A stretch of DNA of 64,000 nt. It comes from an uncultured Collinsella sp. Lineage in GTDB: Bacteria; Actinomycetota; Coriobacteriia; Coriobacteriales; Coriobacteriaceae. Below the pieces are notes generated by a model. That model was not told the origin of the DNA. It saw only the letters and a list, made by a program, of their open reading frames with translations, and searched no databases. A program made the position numbers and the translations under genes. Below are positions 10,265 to 18,580 of the stretch, one piece after another. The DNA is taken from positions 1 to 64,000 of the forward strand of contig UQKQ01000007.1 in NCBI GenBank assembly GCA_900541645.1. The letters run 5' to 3'. Numbering within the stretch: the stretch's first letter is position 1; every line of letters starts with the position of its first letter.

Positions 10265-11863
10265 TTAGTTCTCCTCTGATCCAGAAACATCCGAATGGTG
10301 CTTGGCCATGAACTGCTGCTTGAAGTCGCCGATGACGCGCAAGAGCTCAGCCTTGGTGTCATCATCGATCTTCTTGGCGCGAACCTTGTCGAGCAGCGAG
10401 CCAAAGCCATTGTCCATGTACTCGATGAGCTCGGCACGGAAGGGCAGCACGTCGGCGATCTCCAGGTCATCCAGGAAGCCCTCGTTGCCAGCGAACAGCG
10501 TAACGATCTGCTCGCCAACCTCAAACGGCTTGTAACGCGGCTGCTTCAGGAGCTCGGTCATGCGAGCACCATGGGTCAGCTGCTTCTGAGTAGCCTCGTC
10601 GAGGTCGGAGCCGAACTGCGTAAAGCCAGCGAGCTCCTGGTACGAAGCGAGGTCCAGACGGAGGTTGCCGGCGACCTGCTTCATGGCCTTGGTCTGCGCA
10701 TCGCCACCGACGCGGGACACGGAGATGCCCACGTCGACTGCCGGGCGCTGACCCTGGAAGAAGAGCTCGGACTGCAGGTAGATCTGACCATCGGTAATGG
10801 AAATGACGTTGGTCGGAATGTAGGCCGAGACGTCGCCGTCCTGGGTCTCGATGATCGGCAGTGCCGTCATGGAGCCGTAACCGTTCTTCTTGGACATCTT
10901 GACGGCACGCTCGAGCAGACGAGAGTGCAGGTAGAAGATGTCGCCAGGATAGGCCTCGCGTCCGGGCGGACGATGCAGCGTCAGCGACATCTGACGGTAG
11001 GCCACAGCCTGCTTGGACAGGTCGTCGTAGATGACGAGCACGTGGCCGCCGGGGTTGGTCTCGCTGGCGGGCTTGCCGTCCTCGCCGTTGTACATGAAGA
11101 ACTCGCCGATAGCGGCACCGGCCATAGGCGCGATGTACTGCATAGGGGCGGAATCGGCAGCGGTGGCCGAAACGATGATGGTGTAGTCGAGCGCACCGTG
11201 CTGAGCGAGGGTCTCGCGGATGTTGGCAACCGTGGAGGCCTTCTGGCCGATGGCGACATAGATGCAGACCATGCCCTTGCCGCGCTGGTTGAGAATAGCG
11301 TCGATGGCGATGGCGGTCTTACCGGTCTTACGGTCGCCGATGATGAGCTCACGCTGACCGCGGCCAATAGGCACCATGGAGTCGATAGCGAGCAGACCGG
11401 TCTGAACCGGCTCGCACACCGGGGTACGGTCGATGACGCCGGGGGCCTTGAACTCGATGGGGCGACGGTGCGTGGCGACGATGTCGCCCAGGCCGTCGAT
11501 GGGCTGGCCGAGCGGATTGACGACGCGGCCGAGCATGGCACGGCTCACGGGGATATCCATAATGCGGCCAGTGGTGCGGCACTCGTCGCCTTCCTTGATG
11601 GAGTCGACGGCACCAAACAGAACGGCGCCGACCTCGTCACGGTCAAGGTTCTGGGCAAGGCCGAAGACGGTCTCACCGGTATCGGAGCTCTTGAACTCCA
11701 GAAGCTCGCCTGCCATGGCGCTCTTGAGGCCAGTGACGCGCGCGATGCCGTCGCCTACCTCGTCGACCGTTGAAACCTCATGCGTATCGACCGTCGCGGA
11801 GAGGCTCGTAAGCTGCTCCTGCAGTTTCTTGGCGATATCCTGGGCATTGAGGGTTTCGGACAT
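10265..11863 (-). CDS. atpA: ATP synthase F1 alpha subunit
   Basis: Non-catalytic nucleotide-binding subunit of F1. The P-loop GDRKTGKT is at 176-183. PGREAYPGDIFYLHSRLLER and ISVSRVGGDAQ (arginine finger region) are both present. The 532-aa length includes a slightly long C-terminus ending in a polar tail. Its start overlaps the atpH stop (TAATG). Confidence 0.97.
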   Translation of the reverse strand: MSETLNAQDIAKKLQEQLTSLSATVDTHEVSTVDEVGDGIARVTGLKSAMAGELLEFKSSDTGETVFGLAQNLDRDEVGAVLFGAVDSIKEGDECRTTGRIMDIPVSRAMLGRVVNPLGQPIDGLGDIVATHRRPIEFKAPGVIDRTPVCEPVQTGLLAIDSMVPIGRGQRELIIGDRKTGKTAIAIDAILNQRGKGMVCIYVAIGQKASTVANIRETLAQHGALDYTIIVSATAADSAPMQYIAPMAGAAIGEFFMYNGEDGKPASETNPGGHVLVIYDDLSKQAVAYRQMSLTLHRPPGREAYPGDIFYLHSRLLERAVKMSKKNGYGSMTALPIIETQDGDVSAYIPTNVISITDGQIYLQSELFFQGQRPAVDVGISVSRVGGDAQTKAMKQVAGNLRLDLASYQELAGFTQFGSDLDEATQKQLTHGARMTELLKQPRYKPFEVGEQIVTLFAGNEGFLDDLEIADVLPFRAELIEYMDNGFGSLLDKVRAKKIDDDTKAELLRVIGDFKQQFMAKHHSDVSGSEEN

Positions 11864-12339
11864 TAGGCTTCACCTCCGTACGAATTAGCAGAGTTTGCGA
11901 GGGTCTCCTGTGCGATGCGCAGCTGCGTCTTGACGGAAATGTCACGACGCTCGCCGCGAGCCTCGAGCACCAGGCCGCCCACGATAGACGGGTCGACCTG
12001 CTCGATAAGGAATACCTTGCGGCCGAAGTCCTGCTCGCATTTCTTAGTGATGGTTTGACGCAGCTCGTCGTCGAGCGGGATCGCCGTGGTGACGGTCACG
12101 CCCACTACATCCTCGTCTTCCTCGGCAACATACTTAAAGGCAGCTGCCACCTTGGGAAGAAGGTCGAGCTGGTCGCGCTTGGACATGGTGTCGAGCACGG
12201 CGATGATCTCGGGGCTGGCGGAAGCCAGGCGCTCGATCATCTCGAGGTCCTCGAACACATGGTTCTCGGCCTTGGCGGCTTCCAGAAGGGAGCGCGCGTA
12301 GGTCTCGAGCACCTTGTCCTGATAGCGGCTAGTCGGCAT
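11863..12339 (-). CDS. atpH: ATP synthase F1 delta subunit
   Basis: Peripheral-stalk cap joining the b subunits to the alpha3beta3 head. The helical N-terminal domain starts YARSLLEAAKAEN. The C-terminal segment VDPSIVGGLVLEARGERRDISVKTQLRIAQETL is the family hallmark. At 158 aa it is slightly short. It overlaps atpF by 11 bases upstream and atpA by one downstream, so it is tightly coupled. Confidence 0.92.
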   Translation of the reverse strand: MPTSRYQDKVLETYARSLLEAAKAENHVFEDLEMIERLASASPEIIAVLDTMSKRDQLDLLPKVAAAFKYVAEEDEDVVGVTVTTAIPLDDELRQTITKKCEQDFGRKVFLIEQVDPSIVGGLVLEARGERRDISVKTQLRIAQETLANSANSYGGEA

Positions 12340-12931
12340 TCAGGCTACCTGCTTCCTGGATGTAGCGCTCGATGAGCTTCTTCTGCCCGGCCTCGTCCTC
12401 GAGTGCCTCGCCCACGATCTTGGTGGCGACGGCAACGGACAGGTCGGCGATGGAGCTCGCGGCACCGGCGTAGATGGACTTGCGCTCGTCCTCGACGGTC
12501 GTATGGGCCTTGGCGATGATCTCCTCGGCCTCCTTGTGAGCAGCCTCGATGATACGGGCGCGCTCGGACTCGGCGTCCTTACGGGCCTCGAGAACGATGT
12601 CGGCAGCCTGACGACGGGCGTCGGTGACGATCGAGTCGGACTCAGCACGCTTGGCGATAGCCTCCTGCTTGGTCTTCTCGGCCTCGTCGAGGCTCTCCTC
12701 GATCTTCTTGCCGCGCTCCTCCATGGTTTTCATGATGCCCGGCAGGGCGACCTTGGCCAGCACGATCCAGATGATCAGGAAGGCGATAAGCGCCGGGATG
12801 AACTCCGCCATCTTAGGGATGAGGATGTCCGCACCGGCGGCGCCGTCCTCGGCGAACGCGGAAACCGGCATGAGCAGCGCGGCCGCGGACGCGGAGAGTG
12901 CGATCGCGCTCTTCTGGGATGAAAGATTCAT
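12329..12931 (-). CDS. atpF: ATP synthase F0 b subunit, with signal-like N-terminus
   Basis: Peripheral-stalk subunit: one membrane helix (about 44-66, IPALIAFLIIWIVLAKVALPGIM) followed by a long charged coiled coil. Unusually, about 28 residues precede this. They form a basic start, a hydrophobic run and an AFA-ED junction, and look like a cleavable signal peptide. An N-out/C-in helix does not obviously need one, though extended b subunits are known in actinobacteria. It lies between atpE and atpH. Confidence 0.93.
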   Translation of the reverse strand: MNLSSQKSAIALSASAAALLMPVSAFAEDGAAGADILIPKMAEFIPALIAFLIIWIVLAKVALPGIMKTMEERGKKIEESLDEAEKTKQEAIAKRAESDSIVTDARRQAADIVLEARKDAESERARIIEAAHKEAEEIIAKAHTTVEDERKSIYAGAASSIADLSVAVATKIVGEALEDEAGQKKLIERYIQEAGSLNAD

Positions 12932-12946
12932 ACTTGACGCTCCGTG

Positions 12947-13141
12947 CTATTTAACGATCAGCGCGACAACGAAGCCGATCAGAGCCAGAGCCTCGCCGAA
13001 GGCGGAGCCCATGATGAAGACGGTGAACACGCGGCCCTGGACCTCAGGCTGACGGGCCATAGCACCCGTAGCACCCAGAGCAGACAGGCCGATAGCAAGA
13101 CCAGCGCCGATAACACCGAGACCGTAACCGATAACTCCCAC
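12947..13141 (-). CDS. atpE: ATP synthase F0 c subunit
   Basis: Proteolipid of the rotor ring: two membrane helices joined by the polar loop ARQPEVQ (29-35). The ion-carrying carboxylate is Glu50, in GSAFGEALALIG. Helix 1 has the glycine-rich packing motif but no Gln in the position used by sodium ATPases, so protons are the likely ion. At 64 aa it is short. It starts with GTG behind a strong AAAGGAGG. Confidence 0.94.
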   Translation of the reverse strand: MGVIGYGLGVIGAGLAIGLSALGATGAMARQPEVQGRVFTVFIMGSAFGEALALIGFVVALIVK

Positions 13142-13265
13142 GATTCCTCCTTTGTCGTGCGTGTCTTATTTCACGCAGGATAACCTTTTTATAACTGCCG
13201 GGCTCCATGGGGACGGGCACCGGCGGTTTAACGAATTGCCTTACCTTTAAGGCGCGAACGGAAGA

Positions 13266-14069
13266 CTACTCCTCCTCCGCGACCTCCTCTGCCTCGGAGA
13301 CGTACACGGCGGTAAGGACCGTGAAGACGTAAGCCTGGATGGCGCCGACCACAAGCTCGATCGCATAGATCAGGATGAGGATGGCAAGCCAGGCCAGCGA
13401 AGGCAGGGCACCGACGGCGTGGGCCGCGGAAACCTGCTGAAGCAGCGGCTGCATGAACATGCTCGCCATGATGGCGAACGAGCCCATGACCACGTGTCCT
13501 GCGAACATGTTGCAGAACAGACGGACGGCGAGCGTGATGAGGCGCAGGAAGGTCGAGAAAAGCTCGACGACCCACACAAGCACGTTCATCGGGAAGCTCA
13601 CGCCCTGCGGGGCGAGGCTCTTGATGTAGCCGATCACGCCGTGAGCCTTGCATCCGTAGTAGATGAAGTACACGAAGGCGAAGATGGCGAGCGCGGCGGT
13701 GGAGCCGATTGCGCCGGTGCCGGGCTTCATTCCCGGAATCAGGCCGATCATGTTATTGATCAGGATGAACAGGAAAAGCGAGCACAGGAACGGGAAGTGC
13801 TTCTTCCAGTTCTCACCCACGACGCCCTTGCCGATATCGTTCTCGACGTACTCGATGATGTACTCGAAACCGTTGACGAAGAAGCCCTTGGGAACCAAGG
13901 TCTGCTTCTTCTTGAACACGGCCAGGACGATCAGGAGCACGATCGTGGAGACGATCAGCCAAAACGAGTACTGCGTGATGCCGCAGCTTAGATCGCCCAC
14001 GACGGGGGTGGAGCTGAACTCGCTGACCAGATGATTAATCTCATCAGGCAGCTTTTCAAAAATTTCCAC
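13266..14069 (-). CDS. atpB: ATP synthase F0 a subunit
   Basis: Stator channel subunit, with about six membrane helices. The essential arginine is in LITLAVRLFCNMFAGH, and the C-terminal ELVVGAIQAYVFTVLTAVY segment is diagnostic. The 267-aa length is normal. It follows the AtpI-like gene by 3 bases and is separated from atpE by 124 bases containing a small GC-rich hairpin. Confidence 0.95.
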   Translation of the reverse strand: MEIFEKLPDEINHLVSEFSSTPVVGDLSCGITQYSFWLIVSTIVLLIVLAVFKKKQTLVPKGFFVNGFEYIIEYVENDIGKGVVGENWKKHFPFLCSLFLFILINNMIGLIPGMKPGTGAIGSTAALAIFAFVYFIYYGCKAHGVIGYIKSLAPQGVSFPMNVLVWVVELFSTFLRLITLAVRLFCNMFAGHVVMGSFAIMASMFMQPLLQQVSAAHAVGALPSLAWLAILILIYAIELVVGAIQAYVFTVLTAVYVSEAEEVAEEE

Positions 14070-14072
14070 GAC

Positions 14073-14384
14073 TTACCTTTCGACCTCATGAGGATCTCGC
14101 AGCGCCTTGGCGACACGAACCGTGCAGGCGGCCATAAAGGCCACGAAGCCGATCGCCTCGCCCAGAAGGAACATGCGAAATGCCTCTCCGAACAACGCAA
14201 ACACAACCAAGGTAAAGACGAGCAGGGCGATTGCCGAGACCGCCAGACTCACCATGCCCTTGAGCATGTCCGCATTCTGCTTATCGTCAAGAACCGGCTT
14301 GAGCGTAAAAACAAAGGGAAGAAAGGCGATTGCGCCCGCGATGGCGCCTGCAACGATAGCGAGCAGATCGGCTACCTGAAACAC
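14073..14384 (-). CDS. AtpI-like membrane protein heading the ATP synthase operon
   Basis: Small protein with three or four hydrophobic helices, in the usual place of atpI (ATP synthase protein I, thought to help c-ring or magnesium handling). Sequence similarity to AtpI is weak by eye, so the call rests on position and topology. Three in-frame starts exist. I chose the GTG with GAGGA five bases upstream; another GTG lies at 14396, and the frame is open to 14459. The latter would overlap the predicted promoter and is unlikely. Confidence 0.65.
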   Translation of the reverse strand: MFQVADLLAIVAGAIAGAIAFLPFVFTLKPVLDDKQNADMLKGMVSLAVSAIALLVFTLVVFALFGEAFRMFLLGEAIGFVAFMAACTVRVAKALRDPHEVER

Positions 14385-14445
14385 TGGCGTCCTCACTTTC
14401 CTTTTTAACGCTTCACAGAACAGTTCCCGCCAAACATTGGTGACT

Positions 14446-14473
14446 ATTGTACGAGCCAATCGCTAAAGTACAA
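14446..14473 (-). promoter_or_regulatory. predicted promoter of the ATP synthase operon
   Basis: On the minus strand TTGTAC, 16 bases, then TACAAT, about 55 bases before the first gene of the operon. An imperfect hairpin (about 14465-14495, AACCGA/TCGGTT) overlaps the -35 box. Prediction by motif only. Confidence 0.5.
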
Positions 14474-14664
14474 CCGAAAAAGCATCGGTTAGTACGCACC
14501 TGTTCGTTTTCTTAAGACCTTCTTTATGCCGCAGGTACGGTAACGCGTTTTTCCGTACCCTGCGGGGCGAAACGTCCGTTAACAGGGGTGAGCGCGGTCG
14601 CCTTTTATTTGTCCGCGCGCACCGTTTCTTCGTATTTTCGACGTTAGCCGGTTTGGCCCAGAGG

Positions 14665-15312
14665 CTACAGCGTGCCGTAGATGCGGTCGCCGGCATCGCC
14701 CAGGCCGGGGACGATGTAGGCGGCCTCGTTGAGGTGGTCGTCAATGGCGCAGGTATAGATATGCACGTCGGGGTCTTTCTCGGTCAGCGACTTGAGGCCC
14801 TCGGGGGCCGCGACGATGCACAGCATGCGAATGTCCTTGACACCGCGCTCGCGCAGATAGCCGATAGCCATCTCGGCAGAACCGCCCGTGGCGAGCATGG
14901 GATCGACGACCAGGCAGATACGTTGGTCGATATCCCTGGGCATCTTGCAGTAATACTCATGCGGCTCGTGGGTGACCTCGTCGCGCTCCATGCCAATGTG
15001 GCCCACGCGGGCAGAGGGCACCAGGTCGAGGATGCCGTCGACCATGCCAAGGCCCGCGCGCAGAATGGGGACGATGGCGAGCTTCTTGCCGGCAAGCTGC
15101 TTAAACGTGGCAGTGGTGATGGGAGTCTCGACTTCGACATCCTCCATGGGCAGGTCGCGCATGGCCTCGTAGCCGTCAAAAAGCGCGAGCTCGCGCACGA
15201 GCTGGCGGAACTGGTTGGTGCCGGTCGACTTATCGCGCAGGATCGACAACTTGTGCTGGACGAGCGGATGGTCGACAAGCGTCACGCGGGACGCATCGTA
15301 GGTAACGGTCAT
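14665..15312 (-). CDS. upp: uracil phosphoribosyltransferase
   Basis: Pyrimidine salvage: uracil + PRPP gives UMP. The PRPP loop reads VVDPMLATGGSAEMAI, and the uracil-binding C-terminus ends GLGDAGDRIYGTL, as is typical. From the ATG behind GAAAGGGG the protein is 215 aa. The frame extends 16 codons upstream, but that part is unlike the family. It lies downstream of glpK on the same strand. Confidence 0.95.
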   Translation of the reverse strand: MTVTYDASRVTLVDHPLVQHKLSILRDKSTGTNQFRQLVRELALFDGYEAMRDLPMEDVEVETPITTATFKQLAGKKLAIVPILRAGLGMVDGILDLVPSARVGHIGMERDEVTHEPHEYYCKMPRDIDQRICLVVDPMLATGGSAEMAIGYLRERGVKDIRMLCIVAAPEGLKSLTEKDPDVHIYTCAIDDHLNEAAYIVPGLGDAGDRIYGTL

Positions 15313-15435
15313 GGGTTGATTGCCCCTTTCGTTGCGGCCGCAAAACGACCTTGCTGACATGACGCACAGCGATGTTGCCGCCGCCCGCCATGCATAAGTT
15401 TAGCGGTTTGTTGTATCGAACGCTCCGTCACAACC

Positions 15436-16977
15436 CTACTGAGTGGTGCTGAGCGAACGCCTGACCGCATCGTGCCAACCGTCCAGGTTGCGCTCGCGAC
15501 GCTCAACGGACATATGGGGATGGAACGTCTTGACGATCTGGGCGTTTTGCTCCAGCTCCTCCAGATCCTCCCAATACCCAACCGCAAGACCCGCCAAGTA
15601 CGCGGCACCGATTGCCGTGGTCTCCACCGTCTCGCATTGCAGTACAGGGATATCCAGCAAGTCTGCCTGGAACTGCATGATGAACTCGTTGCGCGAGGCA
15701 CCGCCATCGACGGACAGGCGCTCAATCGAAAGACCCACATCCTGCTCCATGGCACGCAGCACGTCATAGCTCTGATAGGCCATGGACTCGCAAGCGGCGC
15801 GCACGATGGTCGCTCGAGTCGAAGCTCCAGTCAGACCGCATACGATGCCGCGGGCGTGCGCGTCCCACCAAGGTGCACCCAAGCCCGCAAAAGCGGGGAT
15901 AAAGTAGCATCCCTCGTTATCGCCGATCGAGGAGGCGAGCCGTGCCGATTCGGATACGTTGGAGATAACGCCCATGTTGTCGCGCAGCCAGTTCATCGTT
16001 GAGCCGGCGGCAAAAATAGAGCCCTCGAGCGCATAGCTGACCTTGCCGTCCGCAGCGATACCGATGGTGGAGACCAGGCCATTCTTGGATTCGACGATCT
16101 CGTCGCCGGTATTCATGAGCATAAAGCAGCCCGTGCCATAGGTGTTTTTGGTCTGGCCGGGATGGAAGCAGCAGTGACCGAACAGCGACGCCTGCTGGTC
16201 GCCCGCCACACCCATGATGGGCGGCATGTTGGTCATGATGTCGCTCGCTACGCGGCCGTAGTCACCGGCGCTCCAACGGACCTCGGGCATCATGGCACGC
16301 GGGATGTCGAAGAGAGCCAGCAGGTCATCGTCCCAGTCCAGCGTATGAATATTGAAGAGCGCCGTGCGGCTGGCGTTGGTGTAGTCGGTGGCGAAGGTTT
16401 GGCCGCCGGTGAGGTTATAGATGAGCCAGGTATCGATGGTGCCAAACATGAGGTCGCCCGCTGCCGCGCTCTCGCGCGCGCCGTCGACGTTGTCGAGAAT
16501 CCACTGCACCTTGGAGGCCGAGAAATACGGGTCGAGCGTAAGGCCGGTGCGGGAACGCACCAGCTCCTCGCGGCCCTGCTCGGCCAGTTTATCGATTGTC
16601 GAGGCGGTGCGGCGACACTGCCACACGATGGCGTTGTAGATAGGCTGGCCACTCACGCGGTCCCACACCACCGTGGTCTCGCGCTGGTTGGAGATACCGA
16701 TGGCGGCGATGCGATCGGAATGGATGCCGCTCTTAAACTGGACCTCCATCATCACGCCGATCTGGCTGGCAAGCACCTCCGTGGGATCCTGCTCCACCCA
16801 GCCGGGGCGCGGGAAGCTGGTTTTGACGCTACGACGTGCCTGGGCGACAATGCAGCCGTACTCGTCGACGATGGTCGCGAGCACCGAGGTGGTGCCGCAG
16901 TCGAGCGCCATGATGTAGGAACCGCCAAAGTTAAACGAGGCATCTTCCATGCCCAGGCTGCCCAGATTCAACGACAT
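15436..16977 (-). CDS. glpK: glycerol kinase
   Basis: FGGY-family kinase making sn-glycerol-3-phosphate. ALDCGTTS (Asp26) is the N-terminal phosphate-1 motif. ISNQRETTVVWDR and GVAGDQQASLFGH are the substrate and nucleotide motifs, and SVDGGASRNEFIMQFQADLL is the adenosine motif. It carries about 20 extra N-terminal residues, but AAAGGTG lies at good spacing before that ATG. It is 13 bases after the Sua5-type gene. No glycerol facilitator or GlpD gene is adjacent. Confidence 0.95.
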   Translation of the reverse strand: MSLNLGSLGMEDASFNFGGSYIMALDCGTTSVLATIVDEYGCIVAQARRSVKTSFPRPGWVEQDPTEVLASQIGVMMEVQFKSGIHSDRIAAIGISNQRETTVVWDRVSGQPIYNAIVWQCRRTASTIDKLAEQGREELVRSRTGLTLDPYFSASKVQWILDNVDGARESAAAGDLMFGTIDTWLIYNLTGGQTFATDYTNASRTALFNIHTLDWDDDLLALFDIPRAMMPEVRWSAGDYGRVASDIMTNMPPIMGVAGDQQASLFGHCCFHPGQTKNTYGTGCFMLMNTGDEIVESKNGLVSTIGIAADGKVSYALEGSIFAAGSTMNWLRDNMGVISNVSESARLASSIGDNEGCYFIPAFAGLGAPWWDAHARGIVCGLTGASTRATIVRAACESMAYQSYDVLRAMEQDVGLSIERLSVDGGASRNEFIMQFQADLLDIPVLQCETVETTAIGAAYLAGLAVGYWEDLEELEQNAQIVKTFHPHMSVERRERNLDGWHDAVRRSLSTTQ

Positions 16978-16990
16978 CGCTTACACCTTT

Positions 16991-17734
16991 CTATTGCATC
17001 GGGTCGGACAGAACCCGCTCGATCTCTGATGCGGGAAGTGCGCCTTGGCGCAGGATCTGAAGCTCGCCATGCTTAAACGTCACGATGGTCGAAGCGTCGC
17101 GGCACGGGGTCTCGCCCGCGTCGACGGCCAGATCAACCCCCTCCAGAATACGGTCCTCAACGTCGGCAAAGCTTGCCGGCGCGGGCGTGCCATGCGTATT
17201 GGCGCTGGTGCAGGCAAGAGGGCTGCCGCAGGCGCGGATGAGCGCTTGCACCACGGGCGAGGCCGAAGCGCGAAGTGCCACCGTGTCGTCGGCGGCGCGC
17301 ATAAAGGTCGGCACGCAGGGGGCCGCCTTGACCACGATAGTCAGGGCACCCGGCCAGCATCGTCGGGCGAGCACGCGGGCCTCATGAGGGATATCCACGC
17401 CATAGCGATCGAGTGCCTCGGCATCATCAACCAGCCAGGCGACCGTTTGCGTGAGCTCGCGCTGCTTGAGGGTAAAGATACGACGATAGCCGGTACCGAG
17501 TGCGGGGACCGCGGCGCCGTTGACGGTGACCTGCGGATCGCGCGGCCACGGCAGAGGTTCACTTGTATCTTGTGGAACGGCATCCGAGAAGACGTTGACT
17601 GCCACGGCGACACCGTAGACCGTCTCGGTTGGAATAAGCGCCAGGCCACCGCGACCGAGTAGCTCGGCCGTACGCTCGACGGCGAGCCGATGCGGCTCAC
17701 GCGTTCCCTCGAATACCCGATAGACCGTCTGCAT
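16991..17734 (-). CDS. L-threonylcarbamoyladenylate synthase (Sua5/YciO/YrdC)
   Basis: Makes threonylcarbamoyl-AMP for the universal t6A37 tRNA modification. The nucleotide-binding PTETVYG is at 35-41, the KxR-type RRIFTLKQRE follows, and SANTHGTPAPASF is the conserved C-terminal loop. At 247 aa it is a TsaC-like single-domain form with an extra insert between the first two motifs (about 45-85). No SUA5 C-terminal domain is present. It is first in a run with glpK and upp. Confidence 0.9.
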   Translation of the reverse strand: MQTVYRVFEGTREPHRLAVERTAELLGRGGLALIPTETVYGVAVAVNVFSDAVPQDTSEPLPWPRDPQVTVNGAAVPALGTGYRRIFTLKQRELTQTVAWLVDDAEALDRYGVDIPHEARVLARRCWPGALTIVVKAAPCVPTFMRAADDTVALRASASPVVQALIRACGSPLACTSANTHGTPAPASFADVEDRILEGVDLAVDAGETPCRDASTIVTFKHGELQILRQGALPASEIERVLSDPMQ

Positions 17735-17868
17735 GTGTATGCCAGCCCCTTACGCTCTGGTGCAAGTTTATTTACTGTGGGGCATTCTCGCACGAAACGT
17801 TCAACCTATTTGCCCAGAGCGCATGTTGGTTTGGTGAGCGGCTCTAGTAGTCGGTGAAAGTGAGGGGG

Positions 17869-18315
17869 TTATTGGACTGCGACGAACTTCTTTGGCCTGC
17901 CGGCGTGGCGTTCTTGGGCGGCGTAGCGCTCGATGCTGTCTATCGTTATCATCCGACGGCCGTCGACGAGTTCAACATCGAGCTTTCCTGCTTTGACCAG
18001 CGCGGTAATCCGCGAAGCGGAGACTTTGAGGTCCAGCGCTGCGTCTTTAAATGTTCGGCACGCCGCTTCCCGAGCGTCATCGTGGTCGATTTCGACTGAA
18101 AGGGCCACGACCTCGGCCGAGCGTTCGTACCCTGCCGGAGTCAAACCGTTGTTGAGGTCGTCGGCCAAAAACGCCATCAGTGCCTCGGTGGCATGGGCAA
18201 TCGCTTCTTCGCGCGTGTCGCCATCGGCAAAGGTGCCAGGAATCTGCGGGAAGCTAGCGCAGTAACCGTCGTCTTCTTTTATGAGAACGCAGTCATAGGT
18301 AAATCGCTGCCTCAT
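17869..18315 (-). CDS. hicB: HicB-type antitoxin with C-terminal DNA-binding segment
   Basis: The N-terminal HicB fold (about 1-60: VLIKEDDGYCASFPQIPGTFADGDTREEA) resembles an RNase H-like lid that binds the toxin. The C-terminus (about 95-135: DLKVSASRITALVKAGKLDVELVDGRRMITIDSIERY) looks like an excisionase/MerR-type helix-turn-helix, suited to autorepression. The total of 148 aa is at the long end for HicB. The ATG at 18315 was chosen because it begins the family block, 11 bases after the hicA stop. The toxin-first order is usual for hicAB. Confidence 0.85.
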   Translation of the reverse strand: MRQRFTYDCVLIKEDDGYCASFPQIPGTFADGDTREEAIAHATEALMAFLADDLNNGLTPAGYERSAEVVALSVEIDHDDAREAACRTFKDAALDLKVSASRITALVKAGKLDVELVDGRRMITIDSIERYAAQERHAGRPKKFVAVQ

Positions 18316-18326
18316 TTTGCCTCCAG

Positions 18327-18512
18327 CTACCATCCAGCTTGGCGACGAATACTTGCCCACGTGCCCTTCTTTGGTCGATCACCACCAGAGCCGTTCGCGG
18401 TGACAACACGGTCACCAGAAACATGCTTAGCATGACTACCGACTTGCGCGACCTCCACGAATCCATCGTGCTTGAGTAGGGCAATGATTTCCCGAAAGGT
18501 AGGAGGTTGCAT
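18327..18512 (-). CDS. hicA: HicA-type mRNA interferase toxin
   Basis: Small dsRBD-like ribonuclease that cleaves mRNA on ribosomes when free of its antitoxin. Residues 6-20 (FREIIALLKHDGFVE) give the first helix-strand. GSHAKHVS holds the catalytic His (residue 27), and the C-terminal PKKGTWASIRRQAGW matches the family ending. The length of 61 aa is normal. GAGGTC precedes the start. It has an AT-rich promoter and palindrome just upstream, in contrast to the GC-rich surroundings. Confidence 0.88.
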   Translation of the reverse strand: MQPPTFREIIALLKHDGFVEVAQVGSHAKHVSGDRVVTANGSGGDRPKKGTWASIRRQAGW

Positions 18513-18536
18513 GGGCCGACCTCTTTCAGCCGTCCT

Positions 18537-18573
18537 AATTATAAACTAATTTATAATTTTTGCTAACCAGTTA
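18537..18573 (-). promoter_or_regulatory. hicAB promoter with overlapping palindromic operator
   Basis: On the minus strand TTAGCA, 17 bases, TATAAT. A perfect palindrome (AATTATAAA, 4-nt centre, TTTATAATT; 18537-18558) covers the -10 and spacer. This suits autorepression by the HicB helix-turn-helix. The binding is inferred. Confidence 0.65.
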
Positions 18574-18580
18574 ATAAATA

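Noticed and set aside
10295..11773. Plus-strand open frame of 492 codons across atpA
   Set aside because: Antisense to a fully conserved atpA; an effect of high GC codon bias.
17751..17822. CGCTCTGG...CCAGAGCG pair upstream of the Sua5-type gene, as a fifth family A element
   Set aside because: The two half-stems are in the opposite order and none of the other conserved blocks is present.
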